Assembly (NCBI RefSeq): GCF_016864235.1
Contig: NZ_CP045732.1
Span: 3,064,501 to 3,128,500 of the forward strand
Reading direction: 5' to 3'
From: Legionella sp. MW5194
GTDB lineage: Bacteria; Pseudomonadota; Gammaproteobacteria; Legionellales; Legionellaceae
Length of the DNA stretch: 64,000 nucleotides
The notes under the pieces are model-generated. The model ran no database searches. It was not told the DNA's origin and saw only the letters and a list, made by a program, of their open reading frames with translations. Shown in pieces: positions 54,168 to 63,058 of the stretch. A program made the translations under genes and the position numbers. How positions within the stretch are numbered: position 1 is the stretch's first letter; every line of letters begins with the position of its first letter.

Positions 54168-54494
54168 TTACACATTGCTTTCGACAAAAGCACTTAATTG
54201 GGATTTAGACAACAATCCCATTTTAACGGCCTCTACCTGCCCATTTTTAAACAGAATCAGGGTAGGAATACTCATCACGCCATATTTGGACGGCATTTGC
54301 TGATTTTCATCGATATTCAATTTGGCAAACGTCACGCTGTCGCCGTGACTGGCGGCCACCTCTTCGAGGATGGGGGTTAATGCACGACAAGGACCGCACC
54401 ATTCCGCCCAGAAATCAACCAGAACGGGTTTATTGGAATTCAGTACATCCTGTTCGAAACTCGCGTCCGTTACTGTTTTTATATAGTCACTCAT
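54168..54494 (-). CDS. trxA: thioredoxin 1
   Basis: TrxA is the general dithiol reductant for ribonucleotide reductase, peroxiredoxins and other proteins. The 108-residue product has the active site WAEWCGPC (Cys33, Cys36), the cis-Pro loop in SIPTLILF and the buried Asp of the family in LVDFWAEW. It has its own extended -10 promoter and precedes rho, as in E. coli. It probably also reduces the 2-Cys peroxiredoxin encoded at 14399. Confidence 0.97.
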   Translation of the reverse strand: MSDYIKTVTDASFEQDVLNSNKPVLVDFWAEWCGPCRALTPILEEVAASHGDSVTFAKLNIDENQQMPSKYGVMSIPTLILFKNGQVEAVKMGLLSKSQLSAFVESNV

Positions 54495-54525
54495 GGATAT
54501 AGCCCCTGATTTAGGTATTGGAAAA

Positions 54526-54534
54526 AGTATAGCA
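54526..54534 (-). promoter_or_regulatory. extended -10 promoter of trxA
   Basis: On the minus strand TGCTATACT at 54534-54526 is an extended -10 element 32 bp before the trxA ATG. No clear -35 is present, as is common with extended -10 promoters. Confidence 0.55.
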
Positions 54535-54535
54535 A

Positions 54536-55267
54536 TTATAGATCACCCCAGACCGCTTGCAAAACACTAATGGCCGTAATCGCAGCCGTCTCCGTACGCA
54601 AAATACGCGGCCCAAGGCTTAAAGGCAGAAAGCCCGCTTGCTGAGCCTCATCTGATTCAGAGGGACTTAAGCCGCCTTCAGGACCAATTAACAGCATCGC
54701 TTCCTGCACGTGAAGGTCGCTGTAGCTTCGGTAATGATGCAGCGTACCCGGTTGCAGAATAAAGCCGGGAAAACCGTTTCTCTTTAATAACACCTCATGA
54801 AACGACACAGGACTATGCACCAGCGGCACCTGGTTGCGGCCGCATTGCTCACAGGCGGCCACGGCTATCGCCTGCCATTGTGCCTGCTTCTTCTCCAGGC
54901 GCGCCGCATCAAGTTTGACCGCACAGCGCGCTGTGAACACAGGGCTGATGCTAGCGACACCCAGTTCCACTGCTTTTTGCACCACCCATTCCATGCGGTC
55001 GCCTTTGGAAATGCCCTGCGCCAGGTGAAGACGAAGCGAGGACTCCCTGTCCACCCGTTCGGCCTCCTTAAGCCTCACGGTCACGCGTTTTTTATGAACA
55101 GCCGTAATTTCAGCCTTAAACTCACGGTTATCACCAGAAAAAAGGGTCAGCCCCTCACCGGGCTGCATGCGCAGCACCACGCCAATGTGCTGACCTGCTT
55201 CTTCCGTCAGCGTTATTTCCTGCCCGGCCAGGTAATCACCAGGCTGGTAAATGCGTACTTCCCTCAC
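54536..55267 (-). CDS. rsmE: 16S rRNA (uracil-1498-N3)-methyltransferase
   Basis: RsmE is a SPOUT trefoil-knot methyltransferase that modifies U1498 of 16S rRNA. The 243-residue product has an N-terminal PUA-like domain (HIGVVLRMQPGEGLTLFSGDNREF) and the knot motifs GISKGDRMEWVVQKAVELGV, LLIGPEGGLSPSE and LGPRILRTETAAITAISVLQ, all diagnostic of the family. The permease gene ends 15 bp upstream on the same strand. Confidence 0.95.
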   Translation of the reverse strand: MREVRIYQPGDYLAGQEITLTEEAGQHIGVVLRMQPGEGLTLFSGDNREFKAEITAVHKKRVTVRLKEAERVDRESSLRLHLAQGISKGDRMEWVVQKAVELGVASISPVFTARCAVKLDAARLEKKQAQWQAIAVAACEQCGRNQVPLVHSPVSFHEVLLKRNGFPGFILQPGTLHHYRSYSDLHVQEAMLLIGPEGGLSPSESDEAQQAGFLPLSLGPRILRTETAAITAISVLQAVWGDL

Positions 55268-55282
55268 CTTGCCCCCTGCGTC

Positions 55283-56854
55283 TTAGGACGCCGCCTCGCT
55301 GGTTAAATCGTCCTCCGGCGCGAATTCGATTTGTTCGTGGTGCGCATTGTCGATAACCAGCTCTGACCAGTACAGCATGATTAGGCTGAAAGGCAAAAGA
55401 CAAACCATATCCCAGGGAAACTGCAAAATACCCAGGCCGCCAAACGAACCCAGATAGGAAATCACCAGCAACACGGTCATGTAAGATAAGAACCAGAATA
55501 GACTCTGACCACAGGCCCTGAGTGGCTTGCGGTTATAAATCAGGCTAATCACCAATCCTGCCAGCAATGCCGCATACAGTTTCCATAAAATCGCGAAACC
55601 GCACCAATACAGCATTAAATTACACACGTAAAACGCAATGTGCGAAAAAAAGCCGCTGTAAGGCAGTCTGAACGGTCTTGGGGTATCCGGCTGCAATCGT
55701 CGCATTGCCAGAAGACAAATGGGACCAATGCCGTAAGACAGAATACTCGCTGACGATAAAAACGCCACCAGCTTCTGCCAACCAGGGAAGGGCAGGAATG
55801 AAAACAATCCTACCAGGAAATTGGCATACAAGGTGACGTAGGGGATTTTATGGCGATTCACTTTAAGGAAAAATTCAGGCAGGTGATGATTTAAAGCCAT
55901 GCCATACACGATACGGGACGTAGCCGCTGTATAAACCAGCGTGGTGCCAAAGGGGGAAAAGGCCGCATCGATCATGAGCAGTGTGGCCACCACGGTTAAA
56001 CCCAGCAACAGGGTTAACCCGACCAACGGACCGCTGTCGCCCGGATAGTGGAGTGCCTGCCAGCCATTGCCCAGGTATTTTTGCGGCATGGCGGCAAGGA
56101 AACTGAATTGCAGCATGAAATAAAGTGCAAAGCCAATTAACACCGCCCCGAGAATTGCGATGGGAATATCACGCTGCGGGTTCTTCACTTCGCCAGCCAG
56201 AATCAGGCCATTTTGAAATCCGGTAAAAGCAAAGGCCACGCCTCCGGCAGACAGGGCCGTAAAAATCTGCACCCAGCTTTCCTTATCGCCAAGATGGATG
56301 GAAATATTAGCCAGCGACGGACTGTTATGAAGCAGCGCGATAATCGCAATACTGGGCAGAATAAATTTAATGATGCTCGCGTATTTGTTACATTCCGCCA
56401 GCATTTTAATGCCATAGGAATTGAGAATCACCACAAAGAGCATGATGGCGCCTGCAGCCGCATACCCGTATCCTGACAAACTGAGTGCGGCGGGATCACC
56501 TGCCATCAGAGCCGGGAAAAAATGGCTGGAGTATTGCAGGATCGCCTGAATCTCAATCGGGGTCATCACCACATAGGAAAGCCAGGATGTCCAGGCAAAC
56601 AAAAAGCCCACCTCCTTGCCGTGAGTGAACGTTGGGTAATTAGACATCCCGCCCGCAACGGGAAACATCGTCCCCAGTTCACACAGCGGAAGAGCGATAA
56701 ATAACATGAACAAGGCAGCGATAACCCAGCTGACCAAGGCATTGCTCCCTGCCATCTGCGCACTGATGAAGGGGCTAAACAGCCAGCCTGAGCCAATCAT
56801 TCCACCGGCGGAGGCGACTAAGATATTTGTTCTCGAAATATCGCGTTTTAACAT
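55283..56854 (-). CDS. APC-superfamily amino acid permease
   Basis: The ATG at 56854 has AAGGA about nine bases upstream; the longer frame from 56896 begins with hydrophilic, unrelated residues. The 523-residue protein has about 12-14 hydrophobic helices. The first carries the APC substrate motif ASAGGMIGSGWLFSPF, and the conserved FTGFQNG stretch in helix 6 is present. The C-terminal cytoplasmic tail is acidic (HHEQIEFAPEDDLTSEAAS). It resembles aspartate- or glutamate-type proton symporters of the family. Substrate is not certain. It is probably transcribed with rsmE. Confidence 0.85.
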   Translation of the reverse strand: MLKRDISRTNILVASAGGMIGSGWLFSPFISAQMAGSNALVSWVIAALFMLFIALPLCELGTMFPVAGGMSNYPTFTHGKEVGFLFAWTSWLSYVVMTPIEIQAILQYSSHFFPALMAGDPAALSLSGYGYAAAGAIMLFVVILNSYGIKMLAECNKYASIIKFILPSIAIIALLHNSPSLANISIHLGDKESWVQIFTALSAGGVAFAFTGFQNGLILAGEVKNPQRDIPIAILGAVLIGFALYFMLQFSFLAAMPQKYLGNGWQALHYPGDSGPLVGLTLLLGLTVVATLLMIDAAFSPFGTTLVYTAATSRIVYGMALNHHLPEFFLKVNRHKIPYVTLYANFLVGLFSFLPFPGWQKLVAFLSSASILSYGIGPICLLAMRRLQPDTPRPFRLPYSGFFSHIAFYVCNLMLYWCGFAILWKLYAALLAGLVISLIYNRKPLRACGQSLFWFLSYMTVLLVISYLGSFGGLGILQFPWDMVCLLPFSLIMLYWSELVIDNAHHEQIEFAPEDDLTSEAAS

Positions 56855-57055
56855 GTATTGTTTTCCTTCTATCGCCCATTCTGATCCCTTGGCCAAAGCG
56901 GCTTGCCCCCGGAACTCGTTGTTATTTCACATCGCCTGACTGTTTTTAATCAAATCACAACCAGATTTAGCGAATGAATAGACAAAACCTTTTTCGATGG
57001 TATCATTACAGCGCTTTTTCAGGAAGTAATGTAACGATTTAAGGGAGTAAATAAC

Positions 57056-58114
57056 GTGAAGTATTTTGTCAATAAAACCAGCTGCCTGACCCTGGCTTTA
57101 GCCTGTGCAACACCTGCTTTTTCAGGCACCATGGGTGCAGCGGAAGATCTGGGCCATCATTTTTTCTTTAGTGTCGCCCCCTTTTATGGCGCCATCACGG
57201 ATGAAGGGATTAATAAACTGGTCTTTGCCGAGCAGGCAACACCGTCAGGCCAGGTGACTGCCTTCCTGCCCGATGGGGAATCCGACTGGGGTTATACCTT
57301 AAGTCTGGGCTATGCGTTTGATCCCAACCATGAGCGCGATCTGGTGCTGACTTATTCCCATCTGTCAACTGAAACCAGCAAAAACATTGCCGTGGGCGAA
57401 GATGGCCTTATCATTAACCGTTTAAGCCAGCTTGCCAATTTTGGCCCTCAGTACGTCAGAGGCCCCGCGTCAGCCGGTATAAGTGCGGATTATGAATACC
57501 AGACTGCCGATTTGATTACCAATCACTATTTCCCATCCGAACAGTTTAACCGGGTCGAGTTTTCCCGATTTTACGGCATCAAGGCCACGGAATTTAAAAA
57601 GGGATTCACAGCCAATTACAATGGCCGTTTCATCAATGAGTTCGCCGGGATAAACATACCCTCAATTGACAACATCAATTACTCCGCCAAGTATTACGGG
57701 ATTGGCCCACGCATCGGTATGGGCGGCAAGTGGCGCTTAAACCGCATTTTCAGTGTCGGCGGCGATGTATCGGCATCCATTCTAGTCGGCTCCTATAAAA
57801 ACGAATGGAATGAAACGCTGGCCTTTGACGAGTTCCTTGGTGAACTTCCGCCAAGCCCTGTGCACACCTACACTCAAGTCACCAACAGCCGGGCCTGGGT
57901 ATCGCCTGTATTAGCCGGAAATCTGGCCGTGGCCGCTGATTTTGATGTCAGAAGCGCCAACCATATCCGCATTGAAGGCGGTATCGGTTCCGAACAATAC
58001 CTGCCCCACCTGTCGCCCGATTCCTACCGTGCCAAGGAAGGGGATAATACACTTTATATTCCTCAGCATTTCTCCATCAGAAGCCTCTTCATCAAATTCA
58101 CTTATTTCTGCTAA
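57056..58114 (+). CDS. third MOMP-family outer-membrane protein (Legionella_OMP)
   Basis: GTG start at 57056 with AGGGAG about nine bases before. The 352-residue product has a signal peptide ending AFSGTMG. The barrel shows the family patterns WGYTLSLGYAFDP and YGIGPRIGMGGKWRLNRIFSVGGDVSASILVGS. It lacks the N-terminal CTPG...PCE cysteine pair of the two tandem paralogues at 9.3-11.3 kb, so it would not be disulphide-linked in the same way. A very strong terminator follows, and lpxA begins right behind it. Confidence 0.85.
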   Translation: MKYFVNKTSCLTLALACATPAFSGTMGAAEDLGHHFFFSVAPFYGAITDEGINKLVFAEQATPSGQVTAFLPDGESDWGYTLSLGYAFDPNHERDLVLTYSHLSTETSKNIAVGEDGLIINRLSQLANFGPQYVRGPASAGISADYEYQTADLITNHYFPSEQFNRVEFSRFYGIKATEFKKGFTANYNGRFINEFAGINIPSIDNINYSAKYYGIGPRIGMGGKWRLNRIFSVGGDVSASILVGSYKNEWNETLAFDEFLGELPPSPVHTYTQVTNSRAWVSPVLAGNLAVAADFDVRSANHIRIEGGIGSEQYLPHLSPDSYRAKEGDNTLYIPQHFSIRSLFIKFTYFC

Positions 58115-58124
58115 TGGATCTTCA

Positions 58125-58162
58125 CAAGGCTTGATTCCAATCAAGCCTTGTTTTGTTTTTTT
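58125..58162 (+). terminator. intrinsic terminator directly in front of lpxA
   Basis: CAAGGCTTGA and TCAAGCCTTG form a 10-bp perfect stem with a TTCCAA loop, followed by TTTTGTTTTTTT. This textbook terminator ends at 58162, and the lpxA Shine-Dalgarno GGAGG starts at the next base. Confidence 0.95.
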
Positions 58163-58174
58163 GGAGGTATGGTC

Positions 58175-59017
58175 GTGCAAATGAGTCAGTTGGATCAGCA
58201 GCATGTACGCGACAAAGTTATTCCTATTCACCAGCAAATTCATCCTACTGCCCTGATTGCCCAGGGAGCAAGAATCGGATCCAATGTTAGCATTGGTCCG
58301 TTTTCTGTCATTGGCGAAGACGTTGCCATCGGCGCCAATACTGTCATCGGCTCCCACGTGGTCATTGAAGGCTGGACGACCATCGGCGAACGCAATCAGA
58401 TTCATACCGGCGCAGTCATTGGCTCTGTTCCGCAAGATTTGAAATTCAATGGCGAAAAAAGTTTCGTTTCCGTGGGTGATGACAATATTATTCGGGAATA
58501 CGTTACCATCAGCCGCGGCACAGCCGGCGGAGGAGGCGAAACCACCATTGGCCATGCTAATTTATTAATGGCCAGCTGCCATGTGGGCCATGATGTACGA
58601 ATGGGCGATCATAATATCATTGCCAATGCTGTCGGTATCGCGGGGCATGTCATCATCGAAGATTGGGTCACCATTGGCGGTATTGCGGTTATTCATCAAT
58701 TTTGTAAACTGGGACGCATGGCCATGATAGGCGCCAAGAGTTACATCAATAAAGACATCCCGCCTTTTGCCCTGGTGCAGGGAAATCCCGCCAAATTATA
58801 TGGGGTCAATATTGAACGCTTGCGCCGCAATCAGTTTAAACCTCAGCAGCGTCTGCTTATCCAGCGCGCTTACAAAATCCTTCATCGCTGCAATTATCAT
58901 TTACCCAATGCCATTGCCGAAATTGAACAGGACTTGTTGCCGGATGAGCAAATCGCCTGCCTGCTCCATTTTCTTCGTCACAGTGAACGCGGCATTTGTC
59001 GGGGGAATCGCGAATGA
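58175..59017 (+). CDS. lpxA: UDP-N-acetylglucosamine acyltransferase
   Basis: LpxA adds a 3-hydroxyacyl chain to UDP-GlcNAc, the first step of lipid A synthesis. Three starts are possible: ATG 58169 abuts GGAGG (58163-58167), GTG 58175 is seven bases away, and ATG 58181 is thirteen. I prefer 58175 on spacing. The 280-residue protein is a left-handed beta-helix of hexapeptide repeats (from IHPTALIAQGARIG), with the catalytic His in ASCHVGHDV and the C-terminal helical domain. An extra AGGGGET insertion follows SRGT. It overlaps lpxD by ATGA. fabZ is absent. Confidence 0.93.
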   Translation: MQMSQLDQQHVRDKVIPIHQQIHPTALIAQGARIGSNVSIGPFSVIGEDVAIGANTVIGSHVVIEGWTTIGERNQIHTGAVIGSVPQDLKFNGEKSFVSVGDDNIIREYVTISRGTAGGGGETTIGHANLLMASCHVGHDVRMGDHNIIANAVGIAGHVIIEDWVTIGGIAVIHQFCKLGRMAMIGAKSYINKDIPPFALVQGNPAKLYGVNIERLRRNQFKPQQRLLIQRAYKILHRCNYHLPNAIAEIEQDLLPDEQIACLLHFLRHSERGICRGNRE

Positions 59018-60024
59018 AATCCTTGCGTTTTAATCAAAATCACGGCCCATTCAGCTTAGCCACCTTGGCCCGGATTTCTGACGCTGCACTGCATAACCCC
59101 GAAGACAGCGATTGCCTGATTCATCAGGCAGCGCCTCTGGATGAGGCTAAAGAATCAGACATTGCCGTATTCCATAATCTAAAATACATCAAGACCTTTA
59201 AAAACTCCTCTGCGGGAGCCTGCGTCATTTTCCCGGACGCGGTTAAACATGCCCCGCCGGCTATGAAGTTGCTGATTCATCACAACCCTTATAAAGCCTT
59301 CGCACTGGTCATGCAGCATTTTTATTCCCGCCCCAAAGAAGCACCCGGTATTTCGCCCCAGGCTTTTATTGCCAGAAGCGCTTCCATTGGCAAGGGGTGC
59401 ATTATTCAGCCTGGGGCATACATTGGTGAACGTGCCGTCATCGGCGAGGGAAGCGAAGTTGGCGTGAACAGTTACATTGGCCATGACGTGATCATTGGTA
59501 AAAATTGTCGCATAGAAAACAACGTCAGCATCACCAACACCCTGATGGGCAATGACGTGGTGATTTATACGGGCGCTAAAATTGGGCAGGAGGGCTTCGG
59601 CTTTGCCACGGACGCAGAAGGCCATTACAGCATTCCTCATATCGGCTGCGTCATCATTGGTAACAACGTGGAAATAGGCGCCAATACTTGCGTGGATCGA
59701 GGTTCCGTTAAAAACACGATCCTTGAGGATCATTGCCGCATTGATAACCTGGTGCAGATTGGTCACAATGTCACCATTGGCCGCGGTAGCATCGTGGCCG
59801 GCACTTCCGGGATTGCCGGCAGTTCCCACCTGGGGGAATTTGCGACCGTAGGCGGGGGCGTCAGCGTGGTTAACCACGCGAAAGTCGGCAACGGCGCCAT
59901 GGTATTAGCCCACTCGCTGGTCATTAACGATGTGCCGCCCGGGACACGGGCAGGAGGAACCCCCGCCATCGAGGCCCGCCAATGGCATAAACAATCATTA
60001 AGCTTGAAAAAATTATGCCGATGA
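59014..60024 (+). CDS. lpxD: UDP-3-O-(3-hydroxyacyl)glucosamine N-acyltransferase
   Basis: LpxD adds the second, N-linked acyl chain in lipid A synthesis. The ATG at 59014 overlaps the lpxA stop. The 336-residue protein has the N-terminal uridine-binding domain (about 15-100, PLDEAKESDIAVFHN) and then hexapeptide repeats with the catalytic His region NLVQIGHNVTIGRG and the family signature GFGFATDAEGHY. The order lpxA-lpxD is the reverse of the common lpxD-fabZ-lpxA. The 3' end overlaps lpxB, on the opposite strand, by 12 nt. Confidence 0.95.
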   Translation: MKSLRFNQNHGPFSLATLARISDAALHNPEDSDCLIHQAAPLDEAKESDIAVFHNLKYIKTFKNSSAGACVIFPDAVKHAPPAMKLLIHHNPYKAFALVMQHFYSRPKEAPGISPQAFIARSASIGKGCIIQPGAYIGERAVIGEGSEVGVNSYIGHDVIIGKNCRIENNVSITNTLMGNDVVIYTGAKIGQEGFGFATDAEGHYSIPHIGCVIIGNNVEIGANTCVDRGSVKNTILEDHCRIDNLVQIGHNVTIGRGSIVAGTSGIAGSSHLGEFATVGGGVSVVNHAKVGNGAMVLAHSLVINDVPPGTRAGGTPAIEARQWHKQSLSLKKLCR

Positions 60025-61179
60025 AGGCGCGGCCTGGAGGAGTTTGATGACCGCCATGGCGGCCTTGCTATTGGCATCCTGCTTTAACTGCTGATGCAAC
60101 CGCTCAAATTTTTCCATTACCCTGGCAGGGGCGTCGCCCTTGGCCAGTAATTCTAGAAGGCATTGGCTGATGGCCTCAGGCTTGGCCTGCTTTTGAATAA
60201 ATTCCGGCACCAGCGCCTCATTGGCCAGCAGGTTAGGCAGCGCAATGTAGTTAATTTTAAGCTGCGGGGCAATGATGAGGTGACTCAAGGCACTCCATTT
60301 ATACGCGACCACCATATTGCATTTTAATAACATGGCTTCAAGGATTCCCGTACCCGATTTAACCAACACCGCATTAGCCAGCGCCATCGCCTCTCTCGCC
60401 CCCCCCTGCTGAAGTTTTATATTCAGATGAAGATAACCTGACGCACGCCATTGCGCCTCGAACAATGCCATGGCTTTTGAAGTTGCCAGGGGCACGATAA
60501 AGATAAGATCCGGCCGTTTCAGGCTCAGTTGCTTCATCACGTCAAGATACAGCGGACCCAAGTAACGAAGCTCGCCAAGACGACTGCCAGGCAGCAGGGT
60601 AACGAGGGTATCGGAATCAGCATAACCAGCCTGTTCTCTTAGGCGCTTTTTATCCACTTGCGGGTCAATCATATCCGCCAGTGGATGGCCAACGAAAGAA
60701 ACCGGTACCCCGTACCGTTGATAAAATGTTTTTTCAAAAGGGAACAGGGTCAATATCAGATCCACAGCCTCCTTGACTTTATACACCCGTTTTTGCCGCC
60801 ATGCCCATAGTTTGGGACTGACATAATGGATGGTTTTTATCCCTTGCTTTTTAAGCTTTTTCTCGACGACCAGATTAAAACCGGCATAATCAATGCCGAT
60901 AAACACGTCGGGGGGATTCATTGTCAATTCCCTGATTAGTCGTTTGCGCAAAAAAAGCAGCGGCAAGTAACGCTTCAACACATCGGTAATCCCCATGACC
61001 GACAGGTAGTCCATTGGAAAAAAAGAATGAAATCCCTGGCTTTGCATTTGCGCTCCGCCGATGCCGACAAACGTGACATTCCCAAGCCCCTCGTTAAGCG
61101 CCGCAATTAATCCCGCCCCTAATAAATCCCCCGAAGGTTCCCCTGCTACGATGGCTATTTTGATTGGACGCTCGCCCAT
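60013..61179 (-). CDS. lpxB: lipid A disaccharide synthase
   Basis: LpxB joins UDP-diacylglucosamine and lipid X to form the lipid A disaccharide. The 388-residue GT19 glycosyltransferase has the N-terminal VAGEPSGDLLGAGLI loop, GIDYAGFNL, YVSPKLWAWRQKRV and the C-terminal donor site segment LVKSGTGILEAMLLKCNMVVAYK. It is convergent with lpxD and divergent from the acyltransferase genes, so lipid A genes here are spread over three transcripts. Legionella carries paralogous lpxA/B/D copies; this may be one of two sets. Confidence 0.95.
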   Translation of the reverse strand: MGERPIKIAIVAGEPSGDLLGAGLIAALNEGLGNVTFVGIGGAQMQSQGFHSFFPMDYLSVMGITDVLKRYLPLLFLRKRLIRELTMNPPDVFIGIDYAGFNLVVEKKLKKQGIKTIHYVSPKLWAWRQKRVYKVKEAVDLILTLFPFEKTFYQRYGVPVSFVGHPLADMIDPQVDKKRLREQAGYADSDTLVTLLPGSRLGELRYLGPLYLDVMKQLSLKRPDLIFIVPLATSKAMALFEAQWRASGYLHLNIKLQQGGAREAMALANAVLVKSGTGILEAMLLKCNMVVAYKWSALSHLIIAPQLKINYIALPNLLANEALVPEFIQKQAKPEAISQCLLELLAKGDAPARVMEKFERLHQQLKQDANSKAAMAVIKLLQAAPSSA

Positions 61180-61287
61180 CCCTTACTACTCTGCGGAATT
61201 TTAAGTAAACCGACTATAGTGGACATTCCCTTGCTTTACAATGCACACGGTGCTGGTAAAATTCACGTTTTGTGCTGTGAGAGTGCT

Positions 61288-62124
61288 ATGGAACACAAGG
61301 AAACATCCCATGAGCCATCCATCACCTGGTTAGGGCGGCTGTTTTACCATGCATTCCATAAACCGACGTCTCAAACCCACACCAACATCCATGCTGCCTT
61401 TGGAAATCGACTATCGGACAAACAAAAAAAACAATTGATTATGGCTTTTTATTCCCACATGATCACGCTGTTTAAAGAGTTGATTATTTGTCTGTTACGG
61501 GGGGTGAAACCCCTGAAAAGAAAAACGGATATGCAGGGGCTTGAACATTTATTGGAAGCCGTAAAGCAAAACAAGGGCGTCCTGCTGCTCACTGGCCATT
61601 TTGGCAACTGGGAAATTGGTTGCCCCCTCTGTTATGTCATGCTCCCTACTTCTAACCCGGCCTATGCTGTACGCAAGCCCATTAAACGCGCCTGGGCGGA
61701 AAAATTGCTATTTGCTAATTACCGACGTCACGGCTTAACCATTATCCCTAAAAACAAGGCCAGAGGCCCTATCCTTGACGCTCTCAGGCGGCAAGGCTTG
61801 GTCTTCATCACCTTTGATCAACGAGCGCCAGCGAAATCAAAAGGGACGTTACTCACTGATTTTTTAAATTTGCCAGCCTACACTTATCAGGGTTTGGCTT
61901 TATTAGCCAACGAATCGGGTGCCCCTGTCGTTCCTGTTTCCTGCCATCGATTACCGAAAGGCAGGCATCGGATCGAATTTCATCCCGCACTCACCTGGCA
62001 GGAGGATCCAGATTCAGCCGCTGCCCTATTAAAAAATACCGTGATTTATAACCAAACACTGGAGAGGCTGCTGTTGCGTCATCCCGAGCAGTGGATTTGG
62101 TCTTATAAGCGCTGGCAACTCTAA
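61288..62124 (+). CDS. LpxL/LpxM-like lipid A late acyltransferase
   Basis: I choose the ATG at 61288 (MEHKETSHEP), although the frame is open from a GTG at 61219 and the ribosome binding site of either is weak. The 278-residue protein belongs to the lysophospholipid/lipid A acyltransferase group: the catalytic H-x4-E is in LTGHFGNWEIG, with the substrate-Arg region AVRKPIKRAWAEKL, a TFDQRA motif and GAPVVPV. The usual N-terminal membrane helix is poor or missing, so it is probably a peripheral membrane protein. The second acyltransferase begins 16 bp downstream. Confidence 0.82.
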   Translation: MEHKETSHEPSITWLGRLFYHAFHKPTSQTHTNIHAAFGNRLSDKQKKQLIMAFYSHMITLFKELIICLLRGVKPLKRKTDMQGLEHLLEAVKQNKGVLLLTGHFGNWEIGCPLCYVMLPTSNPAYAVRKPIKRAWAEKLLFANYRRHGLTIIPKNKARGPILDALRRQGLVFITFDQRAPAKSKGTLLTDFLNLPAYTYQGLALLANESGAPVVPVSCHRLPKGRHRIEFHPALTWQEDPDSAAALLKNTVIYNQTLERLLLRHPEQWIWSYKRWQL

Positions 62125-62140
62125 AGGACCCGGAGCATCC

Positions 62141-62995
62141 ATGCCGCAAATCTCCCTCGATAATCTTAAAATCACTGCCGTTGGCCGCCTGATGTATTAT
62201 CTCGTCCCGCTGCGCAAGCGCATTATCATGAAAAACATAGAGCGCGTTTTTAAATGCCATTCCAAACAGGAAAAAATGAATCTGGCCAAAGCCTTTTATT
62301 CCCACTTTTTAACAACACTCAAAGAAATCATTTCTATACGATGGTGCAATCATGACAAGCTGAGAGAGGGAATAGAAATCGAAGGCCTTGAGCATCTTCT
62401 GTCTGCCCATGCACAACAACGCGGCGTGATTTTACTTTGTGCTCACGTAGGCAATTGGGAATATGCTCCCTTACTGGGCTTTCCCACGATTGCGGCCCTT
62501 TCTGGCCGCTTTTATTTTGTCCGCCGTGCAATCCGTATCAAATGGTTGCAAAAAATCCTGTTCCAGCGCTTTCAAAAGGCAAATCTTTCCATCATTGACA
62601 GCCGCGACATGTTTAAACACGCACGAAAATTGCTGCGTGACAATAACGTCCTGGTGTTTACATTTGACCAGCATGCCAGCATAAATGGACGTCATGGTAT
62701 TGCCGTTGATTTTTTTGGCAGCAAAGCAGGAACCTATAAGACGCTTGCTTTCCTGGCAGGTAAAACAGGGGCGTTGGTTGTCCCCGGCGCCACCTATAGA
62801 CTCAACAAAAAACACCATGTTCTTCAGTTCTATCCCGCCCTCGTCTGGAAAGAAAATGAGGATTGGGAGCAGGCCCTGCATGACAACACCCGAATTTATA
62901 ATCAAGCCATTGAGCAATTCATCTTAGCCAATCCCGCCCAATGGTTATGGCCGCATCGGCGCTGGAAACTGGACGACCTGGAAAAAAGCGGTTGA
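62141..62995 (+). CDS. second LpxL/LpxM-like acyltransferase
   Basis: GGAG lies six bases before the ATG. The 284-residue paralogue of the preceding gene has the H-x4-E site LCAHVGNWEYA, then FVRRAIRIKWLQKI, FTFDQHASI and GALVVPGATYR, and both proteins end with a similar P-x-Q-W-x-W-x-x-x-R-W motif (PAQWLWPHRRW). The pair probably adds secondary acyl chains to lipid A, maybe the very long chains typical of Legionella, but chain choice cannot be read from the sequence. Confidence 0.85.
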   Translation: MPQISLDNLKITAVGRLMYYLVPLRKRIIMKNIERVFKCHSKQEKMNLAKAFYSHFLTTLKEIISIRWCNHDKLREGIEIEGLEHLLSAHAQQRGVILLCAHVGNWEYAPLLGFPTIAALSGRFYFVRRAIRIKWLQKILFQRFQKANLSIIDSRDMFKHARKLLRDNNVLVFTFDQHASINGRHGIAVDFFGSKAGTYKTLAFLAGKTGALVVPGATYRLNKKHHVLQFYPALVWKENEDWEQALHDNTRIYNQAIEQFILANPAQWLWPHRRWKLDDLEKSG

Positions 62996-63028
62996 TTCTG
63001 TTGCGGCCCGCTGCTGTGGCTGTGTTAA

Positions 63029-63047
63029 GATTAGCATTTTGCTAATC
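63029..63047 (+). promoter_or_regulatory. hairpin just upstream of the fumC ribosome binding site
   Basis: GATTAGC-ATTTT-GCTAATC is a perfect 7-bp stem-loop ending one base before the AGGA of fumC. It could be an operator or a leader structure that affects translation. Confidence 0.4.
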
Positions 63048-63058
63048 AGGAACCCATT

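Noticed and set aside
57911..58555. 214-codon minus-strand frame spanning the third MOMP gene end and lpxA
   Set aside because: It crosses a strong plus-strand terminator and two well-supported genes.
59179..59877. 232-codon minus-strand frame opposite lpxD
   Set aside because: The repeat-rich lpxD coding sequence leaves the other strand open; the translation looks like a reverse image and lpxD is certain.
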